Assembly: GCA_004794785.1 (NCBI GenBank)
Contig: SJOL01007501.1
Location: 485,879 to 549,878, forward strand
DNA from: Opisthorchis felineus
Taxonomy: Eukaryota; Platyhelminthes; Trematoda; Opisthorchiida; Opisthorchiidae
DNA: 64,000 nucleotides
Reading direction: 5' to 3'
The position numbers and the translations under genes are program-made. Under the pieces are notes generated by a model that was not told where the DNA came from, ran no database searches, and saw only the letters and a list, made by a program, of their open reading frames with translations. This document shows positions 48,111 to 60,242 of this stretch, in pieces (position 1 is the first letter of the stretch; the number at the start of each line of letters is the position of its first letter).

Positions 48111-51100
48111 CTATACAGTAGAAAATCGTGAGAAAAATACCCACGATCACTACTCAGGATTTGACTGCGAGTGAACCAGTTGCTTATTACGCGTTCACCC
48201 TCTTCAATAACCCAAACCCCCAAGTGAAATAGCATGCTGTTTTGATTTTCATGGTTAACGCGCTGGATATCCTACTTAACCCGAACTGGTACTGATCCCC
48301 TGTGTGGCAAGAATTAAATCAGTTCACTTGAAAACAACGGAGACTAACTTTTGACTTCGACATGAAAGTCTTCAAATAAGTTATCGTATTCTCCGGGTCA
48401 CCCGAACTTATTGAGCGCATGATGTTTCGTCATGGACACTGGCATTGTGTTCTTCAGGTTGTTCGTCTCTAGCTTGACCGTTCAAGTCCTGAATCTCCCG
48501 GTAAGGAAATTAATCTTAAACCATGACCCAAAGTTCCAGTTTAAAAGGGCCTGCTTTTAGAGCTTAAATTTCCTAGGCATGTTCGCAGTACGTCATCCTG
48601 TCCAAAGCAGGACTTCCCGTTTTTGCCTTAGCGTTCTGATTTTCAAGTAGTACAGTGAAAACACATCATTAGGGTTGCCTGAGATGGATAGAAATCAACT
48701 GCGCATTTTAGTCTCAACATCGGTCGGCGAACACAACTGCACGCGTGAAATGAGGATAATTCACACTGCTGTGATATCTCGCTTCGATAGGATGTTCTCT
48801 ATCGCACCGTGAATAGGTTATTCATTTTTAGTCGTCCGAATTTCATATATTCAGAGTAAACTGCGGTAGTAGGACACAACTGGGAAAACTGATCAATATA
48901 ATAAGTAAATCAAGCACACTGGTAGGATGCCGACGCAGTGCGTGGAGGCAAACCGCAGCACGCCCCACCTGATGTGGTAAATTCCTAAGCATACAACACC
49001 AACCCCCACTTACTGGGGTAGATGTGAATCGCTTCAAAAAAATGGAAGTCTTTGAGGTATGACAGGGGTATCAGATACATTTGGTCTTTAAACGTGACTT
49101 GTTTATTCCAGTAGACCTAACCTGTCTGGCATGCCGGGAGACAGTCCACTTTTTCAGTCCCCCGTGCTCCAAACAGAACCCGGTTGCTGGAAGATAACCT
49201 GCCCTTGGGCACCTGACAAAAGTCGCCAAGCCCTTAAAAAGGATGAGGGGGTGGAAAGGACTTGGTGACCATCATGGCATGAATCACAAACGCAAAGAGG
49301 AACGTCATAGTCTTTCTCTAATGGGCAAGTACCAGACTACTGACTGTTGTCAAGATGGCCAGATGTCGTAAACTGTACTAATGAAGCGGTTATATTTGAT
49401 CCCCAGCAAGTTTGTGGCGAAAGGTACGACCCACTACAGTCCACTTGTGCAGTTAGACAGATGTAAAGGCACCATATGAAATATGCAATCTTCAAAAGAT
49501 TCCTCGATTTCCTGAGCAGTTTACACATCAAAGATTCGGTGTACTGTCGGACTCATATATCCGAAGTAGGAATGATTGGTGGGTCACTGCCAGGTTGCTT
49601 AACCTATCCAGGAACAATTAAAAAAAGAACTAACGGCTGCAGTCAAACCGCGGACCTCTGATTCACAGCAGGCAGTTCAACTTTAAAACTGTGTCTCCCT
49701 CGATGTTAGAGTATTGTGATGAAACAGTGCCCCTGGAGTATCGTTAGCCATGTCATAATTCGCAATCTCCTTCTACTCCAGAGGAAGAACACCATCCGAA
49801 GAGGCCAGATGTAATTATCGTGGTGAGGGAGTACTTTGTTGAAAGCAGTTAAGTCCAATATTTCGTTGCACCTCAAAGTCACCAGTGTGCAACCACAAAT
49901 CAGACAACGATTCTGCCGGGCCAGGTTTACACCACTGTGATGAACTGCTTCAAGTTAAATTTGTCAGTGTCATCCTCTTCGGTTGCACATACCTCTAGAT
50001 AGTGTTCAACTAATAATTTTTCGCGCCCGCTTTACTCAAAATTTCCGAGAATCGAATTTTTCTGCTACACAATCTACTATTTTTTGTCTCACTAACAATA
50101 CCTTACTATAAATACCACTTGGAATTATAAACGAAAAATCTAACAATATTTGCTTGTCCACCATGGGTTGTGACACACACAGAATCCACCCTAACCATCC
50201 CGATTTTTTCCACATCATCGTCATTGCCCATCTTGGCTTGTCTTTTCCAGACCAACAGCTGGGCAGTAGTCACATACTACACAGGGGAAAATGTCAGTCA
50301 AACCTATCATCAATCAAACAGAGTTACACTACAATAGCTCTCTGTTACCAGCAGAGTAACTCGCATGCATGCATGCATCAGCTCGTACAAATCCATGCAC
50401 AATGCTTTCACTGTGTCACTCTAGGTTGTTACCATGACAATTGAACTAAGTGATTGATCACTTGTGACTGCTGCTGCTGCTTGCCTTCGTGATATTGAGC
50501 ACGATTGGGAAACAGTCTTGTTGGACACCCAGAGTACCGAAACTGAAGAATGATAAAGACCAGTTCCCCAGACCAAGGCACTAGTGCATGTATCACTGCC
50601 ATTTACGATTTTGGAGAATGTTGTTGAATTTTCATAATTTTACAAGACTAACTGGCCATCGGTTGATTCGCACCCTGCACGAGGTTCTTTGCTTTACAAA
50701 CTGCAAACTGTCTGGCGGATGTTTGTGATAAAAATACCTTACTAGAAGCGAGAAGAGTATGTGTCAACTACCTTAGTTACATTTTTTATTCAGAGTATTC
50801 GTACATGTTTACTCAGTTTCCGAGTGCAATTTCTCCACAGAAGGTTTTCATCAGTTGACTTTTGGTTCAATCCTGAATGTAAAATCAGTCTTTGTTGAAA
50901 AGTCGTGAAGCTCTGAGGACTTTCGAATTCGCCAGCTTCCGCTTAGCAGTTCACGACAGACTGATCATCCGAGTGTGTCTTGTTGGAACCCGAAATTCCC
51001 TGACTTTCCACAGACACCTCCCGAATAAGTTTTTATGAAGCAAAATGACCTTGTTTTGAAGGTAGCTTGAAGGTCAACGATGATCTGTCTGACAAAGAAG

Positions 51101-51333
51101 CGTTTATCAAAGCATTTTGGAGGTTTGATTAATTTTGCTGGCGAATGACAACCATTTGGGCATCTTTCGGTCAAAACTATGCTTCGCGACTGTGTGGGTT
51201 TTGATTCTGTTGTGTTTTTAGAAGTAATGATTTACCTGAATCTCTGACAGCTCCAAACCGGCATGCCAATCGACTGGTTTCACATATCGATCCACGACAG
51301 TACTTGTGAATTTGCCATTATGACGAATGTTAT
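48110..51333. other. No recognised gene
   Basis: Nothing recognised apart from a GCAT tandem at 50363-50378. A GATGAAACAG match near 49715 lacks a hammerhead context. Confidence 0.5.
50363..50378. repeat. (GCAT)4 microsatellite
   Basis: Four GCAT units; each junction is palindromic (ATGCAT). Confidence 0.8.
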
Positions 51334-51339
51334 CAATAA

Positions 51340-51385
51340 CATCATCATCATCACCATCATCATCATCAGAATCATCAAAATCATA
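51340..51385. repeat. (ATC)n-like trinucleotide repeat
   Basis: An imperfect run of ATC units with ACC, AGA and AAA interruptions. Its translation is poly-Ser on one strand and poly-Asp on the other, which explains the 107- and 113-codon open frames crossing it. Confidence 0.85.
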
Positions 51386-51933
51386 CACGTCATTCTTCCA
51401 TCTGTTGTCTACTGGTATATTTCGTATGCGTCGGCGTGAAGCGTTCCGCCGATGTCGGCGCATACAGCACAGTGATGAGCGATCGCAATCAGGCATCCAC
51501 ATAATGTATGTGTGTGTTTGTATCATAATTCCATCGCCCAATCACTCACCCGTTGGTTCCATCCTCATTCATGCATTCATCCCGTCCAACTGTTCAATCA
51601 TTCATCCATCTATTCAAACTTGGCTCCGTCACACCTGTCCATATCAACCACTCAACTACTCTTTATAAACAAAACAGAGAGACCCAGATGCACACACACC
51701 AGCGCCAACCAGTAAGCATTTTGTGGTAGGTTTAAACTGGTCATCTGCCACTGTGCGGTTCACGTGGGGAATAAGATACTTTACTGTATACTTGGGGAAC
51801 TGTACGACTATTATTGTTGTCGTCCATTTCTCTTGTTCAACTGCTCGTAACCCGACATCCGCTCCCAATTAGTTAAGCACCCATCCTTCCCTGCGTATTG
51901 AACGTTTCCTCTTCTTGGATCTCCCCATTTCAG

Positions 51934-52063
51934 ACTCGAATCACTGAAAACATCGACCGCCCACAAGCTATGAAAATGATCACCACTCACGTAAAGCTTG
52001 TTGAATTCACCACGACTCTCCCGCTCGTCACGCTTCTACTCTTGGAGTATTTATTGATTTTAG
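51934..52063 (+). CDS. Candidate internal exon with hydrophobic end
   Basis: The protein is not recognised. The acceptor is one of the best in the window: a pyrimidine-rich run, then TCTCCCCATTTCAG ending at 51933. The donor is TAG/GTAAGT at 52063/52064. The 130-nt exon starts on a codon boundary and leaves one extra base. It encodes 43 residues starting TRITENIDRPQAMKM, then a hydrophobic run (LPLVTLLLLEYLLIL) long enough for part of a membrane helix or signal segment, though one Glu sits inside it. Third codon positions are C-rich. A start at the Met codon at 51970 would make this a signal-peptide-like first exon. Confidence 0.35.
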
Positions 52064-55000
52064 GTAAGTCTCGTGAGTCTAGTTTATTGATTCATGGAAA
52101 CATTCAAAAATCTTTATGGAGGTAAAGATCCCAGTGGCCAAAAAGGCTCACATTTTCGTTGCTGGTCACTCCGTGTTAAAACTCCTAGTACTAATACCAT
52201 CGGAGATCAATATTGTACAAACTTTCAGAAATGTTTGTGTCTCAAACTGAAGACTACAGATTTTCGCATCACAGTTAGAGATAGACACCTGTCAAGATGA
52301 ACATGCTGGTTAACGGACAGATGAAAATACGGACCGTTTCAACTTCTGCCTCTTGCGTAAACGAGGGAACAATACGGGTCATTTGGTGATTTTGTTGCCC
52401 ATACGCTCCACAAAACATACTGTCCATGTCGGACACCAGGTCGTGACTCACACGGATAAGTAAAATCCGTGTACGATGCCCAGCAGAGGGATTGGCGATG
52501 GACGAACCCTCAACCAACTGCCACGATTGCATACACACAGAGAGAGAAACACACAAGGGAAACAGGTGTTCAGACGGCACGCGTCACATTGTCACAGCGT
52601 GTCACATACTGTTATCTACTGAGAGGTATTCACCTGCATACTGGGTGTGAGTTTACTGTCCAAGCGTGCGTAAACCATGACAGTTGGGGGCTCCAGCCAG
52701 CACTACTAAAAGCGAGGGCATAGTCGAGTGTGTGCACAGTGATCTGTGAACAAACTGTCACGGACAGGTAGACATGACCACAGTTTGACAGGTGAAATCA
52801 AATACCCATTCGGAATGGATGAATATGCAGCAGGCCAATCGATTTCATCCTTTAGTGGGCTAAAGAACTGACAGCAAAACAGAAGGATGCCAATCTGTAA
52901 AATCTTTGAACACTGTAGCTGGTGGTACATTCGAGTAACAGTCCAAATCTGCCGTAAAACTTCTAGACCAATGCAACAGGTCGTTCAGAGCACACCATCA
53001 CTTAGGAACACGTGACCACTTAAGTTACACTAAGTAACTTCCTCACTGACGCCTACACTTTTAGGCTACCAGACTAGAACGAGGTGTGTACTAAGAGTAA
53101 AGTTCGTCAACTCGACTCACTCTGGTTGACAAGCTACACGGATCAAAAAAGTTAGAGGTTATTGGGAAGCGACGTGGGAAAACCGATATACGAAGGATCG
53201 GTTAGCTGCTATTCGAGAACACCGAGAGAAATGATAAAACTTGGAGCATCAAGTAACTGGACAGGATGATTTCTTGTGTATTTTCCCCACATACACAGAC
53301 ACACACCATATCATACATATGTGCACGGTCTCTCGTCCATCGTGTTCAGACAATCGTTTTTTGGTAGAGTGAAATAAATTGGCTTGCGCGATATCCACAA
53401 GAGACTAAGCAACAGACCGAGGTTTCCAAACACACACACACACACCAATATTTCATGTCCAACAGGTTTTTTTGAACACAGAAAATCTTCTCGTTTTATG
53501 TTCATCCAAAAGTTGGTAAAAACATGTGCGCTCGGCTCGGTCGAAAGAAGCACCAGAGAGTGAGTGTGCATTTTACGATTCCTTATTGCGCCCATTCACG
53601 CAATTCGCTCGCGAGCGCTTCCCCGGCGACCGACCGATCCAACATCTTCCTCTGGAAATTGTTTACTCCCGAATGTGTGTGTGTGGTACCCGAGCCTTTT
53701 TTATAAGCTGGACTTTCTTTCCACCAGAGCGACCCCCAACAACCGGCTGTGGATTACGTCAGGAGCGGACCCCACCGATTGTGGGTCTTTAAGGCAGTTT
53801 TTACGACAGATTACTTATCACCAGTCAATGTGTGCGTGACTAGGTCCTTCGAATCCATAAAAAATTGATTTCAGTTGATGCGGAACATAAACAGGTTGAT
53901 GTGGACTTGATTTCCCCTAAATTTTTCGCCTAAAACTGAACCGTAGAAGGACACCAAAGCGAAGGTGAAAGGCTTGCCACATCGGACGTTATACTCACAG
54001 TTGTTTGACCATATAAGCTCAAACCCGGACAACTTGGCTGCTACACTGTACCGATGGGCCCCACATGCTCAGAATATCTGTCACCAAAAATGTTGCCATA
54101 TCATGTAGCAGACATCTATGTCTTTCTTTCCTGACCACGTATCACGTCCTACGTGTCCTACCTGCTAATAGTCCATCGCACAAGTTTCTCTCTTCACCAC
54201 CAGGTAGATAAGAAATTCACAGGAAAGGAAGAAATCTGGGGGAAAACGATTTTGACAGCATCAGATTTTTTGTTCATAGCACTTCGTTTCTAGTACTTGC
54301 CCCATAACTGCGATACCAGCAGGATCTTTCTGACTGTAATGAATCGGTTTGGACCGATAATATAGCCTATACCACCTACTAAAGCGTCATTCTTAGTGAC
54401 TTGTTAAATTTGCAGTAACAGAGCGTAAAAACTCGATATGCACCGGCTTCGCGGTCGTAAAAATTTTGCATCTCCATCGTGAATAATTTGTTTTGTTGTT
54501 CTAACTGAAGTTCATTTGGGTGGCCCCAGAGGATTCTGTTCATAACGAATCGGGCTGAAGGGATTGATAACAATAAACCGGTTCATTACGGGGTTTTAGT
54601 GTGTTTCAGTCACAGACAGGCAAAAGTGCTGAACACCTGACGCTTCTGTTCGTTAGTGAGCGACACAATAAAAATCGGTTGTAGAAAGTGGAAACCTTTT
54701 CCCAGTCTGTTCTCTCAACGTAGGCCTAACCTGAGCACGTCGTTGTAGACAGTATTACCTGGCTAATGGCGGTGGCAGACAGAGACGGCTTTCCGGATGT
54801 TTCGAAATGTATCTTCTATCTCTGGATACTTTGTTTTTTTGGTGGGGATTTGGTGGCTTTAATAAACAGCGAAACAACCAAATTATGTGTAGCCACAGGT
54901 AATTTTGGGATTTCAACGTGGCTACATGTCACTTCTCGCTGTATTGCATTGGCTGATTAATACCGAGCTTCATATAATTTATGTTCACCGGGGTAGACAA

Positions 55001-58000
55001 ACAGTCGATATACACACTAATAGTACCCTCAAAATTCACCAACCGATTTTTTATAACATGATTGGACGGGGCATTTAGCTATGCCCGAAGTCGTATTTTA
55101 ATCTTTGCACTAGGTGCTCACCAAAGACCAATATACAGAATGGATGGAAATCCAGTTTCCAAGCTCAAAGGTTGTTCATCTGTTCTCTTCTTCCCGGATG
55201 TGACTGTCCCGCAAAGGAGTGTCTTCGACCTTTTTCATCGGTAGGGTATGCCGTGCCAGTACACATTTCTATCTCGGAGTCGACTTCGAGTCAACAATTT
55301 CAAGCTAATCTTCCAAATCTGTATCAAAATATCCACCGCCGTAAATACGGTTTCCCTCTTTTCGAGGCAACTCATATTCAAGTGGCTTTTTTTACAGGGA
55401 TTAGCACGTAGGCCAAGTTTCTTTACGAAGTGGGCTACTGCGGATTGATTAGATTCGTTTCTAACGTTTCTGCGATCCTCACGGAGCCAGAGGATTGTAG
55501 TTTTCTCGGTGACAGTTTCAAAGTGGAATAGGTTTGTCCTGAAAAAAGCTCTCCATGGCTGAAACGGACATTGCGGGATTCAGCCGTCAGACTTAAAGCT
55601 GACGATTTTTACCCATATGCCTAGTCGTTGTCGACCTCACTTCTGCTCAGTTTGGCACGCGTTTGGGGTCACCCGTTTTGTTGCCTGCTCAAGTGCATCG
55701 ATTCTTTTAATCTTAGAAACAATCCACTTAGTTTGCCTTTGGAAGTAATTTTTTCTGGTCAGTCCAACTGCTGAATTCTTTCCTTTACAACACTTTACTC
55801 ACAAGGTCGATGAAAACGATGGACCTTATGAGCAGAATACTGTGTGGGAAAGAATTTTGCTACTTTAGATACCTTGTTAAATGGAACCTAATTTGCAAGT
55901 GAATGTCTATCGAGACAAAATGAAATCTCTTCACAGCCTGCTAATGTACCTGCTGCTAAAACGTCTCCTGCAAAAAAGGGTTTCATGCATAAACTAACCA
56001 CGTGACAGCGACAAGCCCTCTATGAAAGAATCTTCCTGCCCATTGGTTGAGAAACACCGTGTTGTTGGCCCTCAGCAATGAGGCCCCTGAATTCCCAGAC
56101 GGAGCGCGAATCGATTGCATCGTTGAATCGGTGAGAGACTAATTTGTACGTACATACACTCCTTATAGTCCATGTTCGACGTGAACCTGACAGACATTCA
56201 CTCTTCGATAACTAGTAAGAGATCACAAGTTCCACTGTCATGCTGTTATGGATACTCAGTTAGAGCCAATATTTTGACAGGCTTCTCATTTCATTGTGTG
56301 ATAAGTTCATAGTCCGGACGATTCTCATCTCACTTCGTTCACTTTAGGAAAGTCAGTTGGACTTGATTACATGGAAATGCCGTAGCTAAAGAAAAAGTTG
56401 AATTTAGTGCCGTTGTGTTGGACCCGAACACGAAACCTTAAGGGGTTACGGGCCAAATATGAGAGGACAAGATGTTAACTTAACAAGTCTTCCAAGGCTG
56501 TAGAAAATAGCTGGTCAGCTACCTTCCAAAAACTGCTAATAATAGTATCTGATGTGACAAATGGTGTGTCTGCTACCTAACATAACGAGACAAGATTTTT
56601 AAAAATGAGGTCTAGACGACACCTGTAAAAACATACTCTGGAAAATTGCCCGTCGATTTAACAGAAGAAACAGATGTTCCTCATATCCGTCGAAGCAACC
56701 AACTTGTGATGGCAATCGTAGAACGCGTAAAAGGCATCACTTTCAATTACAGCCTCGAGGATTCTCGACCAGCAATCAACAAAAAACTGAAACCTACAGT
56801 TTGTACGCACACTAATCACAGCAACTTCGGTAAAAAAAATAGAGCGTTCCCCGTATATTCCCCTTCGAAACATGATGTGCGGGTTAATTATAGACGTATA
56901 CAGCACGAATGAGGCTGTAGGCAAGTTGGATCGTTTGACTGATACACGTTTGGACATGGCGACAGAAACCAAATCAGCCGTCCATGGGGACCTTATTCAA
57001 TCAATGTCGACCCGCACCCATAATCGGCCTGGCATCTGCATAACTATACGGCAACTGGAAAATCACTGTAAAATGTATTTTACCCTCATATTCAACGATC
57101 GGCCTAGTATGTGTACCGGAGACTTGGTTACTACTAGTATAAGGAATAAAGCTCTTCGCTGCGAAGTCGTTTACCAGCAAACACCAAATAAGCAGTTACA
57201 AACTGTTGGACAAGCAAGTAAGCGTCTCATATCATATCGTTTTTAAAAACTAAACATTCTCACGCGTCTTCTTGAAATTTCATGAATATTCAATGACTAT
57301 CACGCAATCGTAAACGAACACTGCAAAGCGGTTGCACAAGCTCCGTAACAAACTTCACCTTCCATTGGACGCGGGGCGGAGCTTCGAGAAAGCCACAGAC
57401 TACTCGCATGCCTAATCAGTAGTATCCGCCGTTACACTAGGGCAACCAATCGGACAAACTTCAATCAGTACCAAAGTTCCAAGGTTAGTGACCAATGATC
57501 GATAGTGCCCGAAACAGTCGTGTGTCAATGCTATCTAGCAACATCAGTTAGAGAGTACTACATACTAAATGCTTGTTGCGTAATCCCTACGCGTCAGTCG
57601 AATTTACCAAGTGGAGTCGTGTGATGTAATCACATGAGTGGTATCTGATCAATTTTGGAGGCAACAACTCCGGCGTGGACGAAGTTGAGGGTACGTCACG
57701 GGAAGACAGCAGTTACCGTCGTTGCCTGTATAACGGAGAAATGTGCGCGCTAAGAAGGACGAAAAAACATTGCAAAGTGGGAAGTAAGGAACCAGCAAAC
57801 TAGATCAGGCTTGCGACGCGACCGATTTCTCACTGATTTTCTAAACTTTGAACAAATTTTTTAAAAATCTAGGCAATCCACTCCAAATGTCTTTTGCTGA
57901 ATGGAACCATTGTGCTAGTAAATGGAAATTTAGGACAGGTAGACTGAGCTGGAGTTGTTGCTGTTGTTCTAAACAGTCCAGACTTTGAGGCAAACTGCTT

Positions 58001-58150
58001 CATTCTCGGGACTCCATTCGGAGTCTCCAAATGCACGCTTAGACACAAATAAACAGACAAAGCTGTCAGATTTTAAATGCCCAGATTACCAAATATTTGG
58101 AGAACAGTAGCAGAAAATAGAAAGACACATGAAGGCACAACCGAAAGAAG
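52064..58150. other. No recognised gene
   Basis: Six kilobases without a recognised family. Frames at 56646-56912 and 56872-57246 (88 and 124 codons, plus strand) and 56658-56972 (minus) overlap and are not recognised. A piece at 55885-55925 resembles a few blocks of family B, too short to call. One CA tract is listed. Confidence 0.45.
53430..53445. repeat. (AC)n microsatellite
   Basis: A perfect run of about eight AC units. Confidence 0.85.
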
Positions 58151-58200
58151 CATAAGGTCAATAGATCAACAGATCAACAGATCATAAGGTCATAAGGCCA
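58151..58200. repeat. Short tandem minisatellite
   Basis: Alternating CATAAGGTCA and AGATCAAC units, each repeated two to three times. Confidence 0.75.
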
Positions 58201-58723
58201 ATCAGTGAGTTTGCCACGAACAAATTAACATCAATCCCATGATGGAGCAGGTTAATGGAAAAGCAGTTCACCGTTTTTTACCAACATAGTTGAACATTCT
58301 GAAACAGTTTTTGTTACTCACGATAGTAATTATAAATATGCTGATAAACAGGCAAAGGAATAACTAGTTAAGTGTTGAGTCACATAACACAGGCACGTGA
58401 ATTTTTGCCACAATCAACCGGAGGCATGTGTTATTCAGTCTGTTAAAATCCCGCCGAATGTTGTTTGCGTAGTCTGTCAAATAAACCACTGTCGTAAAAT
58501 TCAGCTATCAGCGCCACTAAATTAGTGACTTGTGAGGGCAAGCACTCTGCGAAATCCAAACAAAAACACTGCCTCTCCTGACTGTCCGGCCAATTCCCTT
58601 GAGATTGGTAGCGAATCAAGACGTCCGCGTACTGACTTAGAACAACCTACAAGTGATAACGGATCAATCGTTTTTATGTTACCGGGAAGACGCAAACGAT
58701 TGCGCGCCTTTTGTCGATTACAG

Positions 58724-58946
58724 GGTCAACTCAGCTGACGATTACGGTAGCCCTCACCCAATTAACGTAATATGTTCATCATGCGCGAATGTGAGAAGAA
58801 TGTCTCTCGCTTGTCCTCAGTGCAGGGACAGCTGTTTTTATTTACCCAATCTGAGCGGTTGCAGTTTAATCGGCATTTGTGAACGAATCTATTCTTATCT
58901 CGATGAACTTCTAGATAAGTTGAGATGTGTCCTTATTCGGAATAAG
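58724..58946 (+). CDS. Candidate exon, RING-end-like Cys-rich segment
   Basis: The acceptor CCTTTTGTCGATTACAG ends at 58723 and a consensus donor, AAG/GTGAGT, lies at 58946/58947. The 223-nt exon begins with the last base of a codon and ends on a codon boundary. It codes for 74 residues. Residues 16-33 hold two CxxC pairs nine residues apart (ICSSC and CPQCR). From about residue 48 to the end lies a likely amphipathic helix (ICERIYSYLDELLDKL). A CPxCR followed by a leucine-rich helix is how many RING E3 ligases continue after their last zinc ligands, but the expected His before the first pair is absent. The name is inference. The frame is also open upstream to 58653. Confidence 0.35.
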
Positions 58947-59084
58947 GTGAGTTCCAGAATTTTCAGACGAATAAATCATTCGTCTTTGGAAATTTCATGT
59001 TCCCAAGTATATCCAACCACCGTCACCGTAAACCACGTCGTGGCTAACTGATCCATGAATATTGGTGTCTCCAACAACCATACA

Positions 59085-59570
59085 AACCATATACACTACT
59101 CGTAAGGTTGCCAAAAACTCTTCGACAGTCCACGACCGGTTTCGCTCTTCTTGGGGCTTGAAAACACCAGGAACGAGAGATTCAGCTGGGTTCCAGGTGA
59201 GTCTCCCGCAAAACCAAATTTGTTTGCAAGTGAGTGTACTTCGCTAATTTCGTGCAATTTGGTTTCAAGTAGAACATAAGGTTGACGGAAACTCGGGGAC
59301 TGCGCCTACCTGATGAGCCCCAAGAATGGTAAAACCGGTCGTAGGCTGTCGAAGAATTTTCAGCAACCATATGAGCAGTGTATTAGATCTATACATGTAT
59401 CGCGATATCTCGAATATTGTGCCAACTGAAACATGAGGCGGCCTGATGCAGCATATTCAGTTGCTTAAAAACATCAAAAACATCATAAACGAGAGATTCA
59501 GCTGGGTTCCAGGTGAGTCTCTCGCAAAACCAAATTTGTTTGCAAATGAGTGTATCTCTCTAACCGTACA
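59085..59570. repeat. Family B, inverted part plus head-to-tail units
   Basis: 59085-59170 is a partial unit on the minus strand (CCGGTTTCGC is the reverse of the hammerhead GAAACCGG). 59171-59485 is a full plus-strand unit of about 315 bp with a hammerhead at 59304-59346. At 59486 the unit begins again: CGAGAGATTCAGCTGGG, GGTTCCAGGTGAGTCTC and CAAAACCAAATTTGTTTGC recur nearly identically 315 bp after the first occurrence. The repeat stops near 59565. Head-to-tail units with one hammerhead each are what a circular RNA template or a Penelope pseudo-LTR would give. No enzyme is encoded here. Confidence 0.8.
59304..59346 (+). ncRNA. Family B hammerhead ribozyme, one core change
   Basis: Stem I is perfect: GCCTAC (59304-59309) with GTAGGC (59341-59346). 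CTGATGA is at 59310-59316. Stem II GCC/GGT has one wobble, with the loop between. AAAA replaces GAAA (G12 changed to A at 59331). Helix III from A15.1 to U16.1 is the palindrome ACCGGT at 59334-59339, and GTC ends at 59340. The inverted partial unit nearby keeps GAAACCGGTC, so the consensus core is complete. A zero-loop helix III implies dimer cleavage. Confidence 0.65.
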
Positions 59571-60036
59571 TACTGTTTTCCTAGTGAAATAACCACAGGA
59601 TGTCTGAACTGTGATTGTCTACTCCCAAGGAAATAATCTCCCCAACAGTGCCTCTCCTCCTGAAAAACCCTCGCTTCTGAAAGTCTCACTTGAAGGATTA
59701 CTGTACACCACGTCACCGAATACCTTAGACTAGTTGTTTCCCGATTATCTGCAATGACCGACACCGCTCACACCCACCTTTTTAAAAGGATACAAATCCA
59801 TGATAGATCTTTAGGCTGTTTTTTTCTATGTTTAATTTCGTTTTTGCGAATATGTACCCTACTTTTTGGTCCGTACTGGATTTCGGTTGTAACGCATAAC
59901 CCTCATTGACCGAACCGTGAGGGATCTCGGTGTTACATTTTTCTTGTGCCACTTGAGAGGGCAATCTTCCACTGGACGAATTATTTCAGGCGATTCTGAG
60001 AACACACCATCTTGGGAGACACAATTCTAAGATACA

Positions 60037-60242
60037 GTGCTTCTCTCTCTCACGGAGCCGTTTCCTTTTACGACCTTAACTGATGAACACCGTGGATACG
60101 CCGTGTCGCCAAAAAAAGTTAAAAGCACTAGACCTGGTCAGTTAGGAGACCTTAGTTGGACAATCCACGTTTGCAAAGCGATTTTGGGTGATATAGCTGA
60201 GGGTCTGAATGAACTATGGCGTGGCAACTCATTCGAAGAAAC
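60037..60242 (+). other. Open frame before a SINE, not called a gene
   Basis: A 72-codon frame (to 60255) contains DLSWTIHVCKAILGDIAEGL and ends inside the start of the family A copy. It reads protein-like but has no convincing acceptor and no recognised family. It is mentioned because its end touches the SINE border. Confidence 0.15.

Noticed and set aside
49690..49735. GATGAAACAG resembling the family A hammerhead 3' core
   Set aside because: No CTGATGA box, stem II or stem I partner in the right place.
51327..51668. 113-codon Ser-rich open frame
   Set aside because: Created by the ATC trinucleotide repeat, and a Asp-rich frame is open on the other strand.
55885..55925. TTTGCAAGTGAATGT, similar to the family B unit start
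   Set aside because: Too short and isolated to call a copy.
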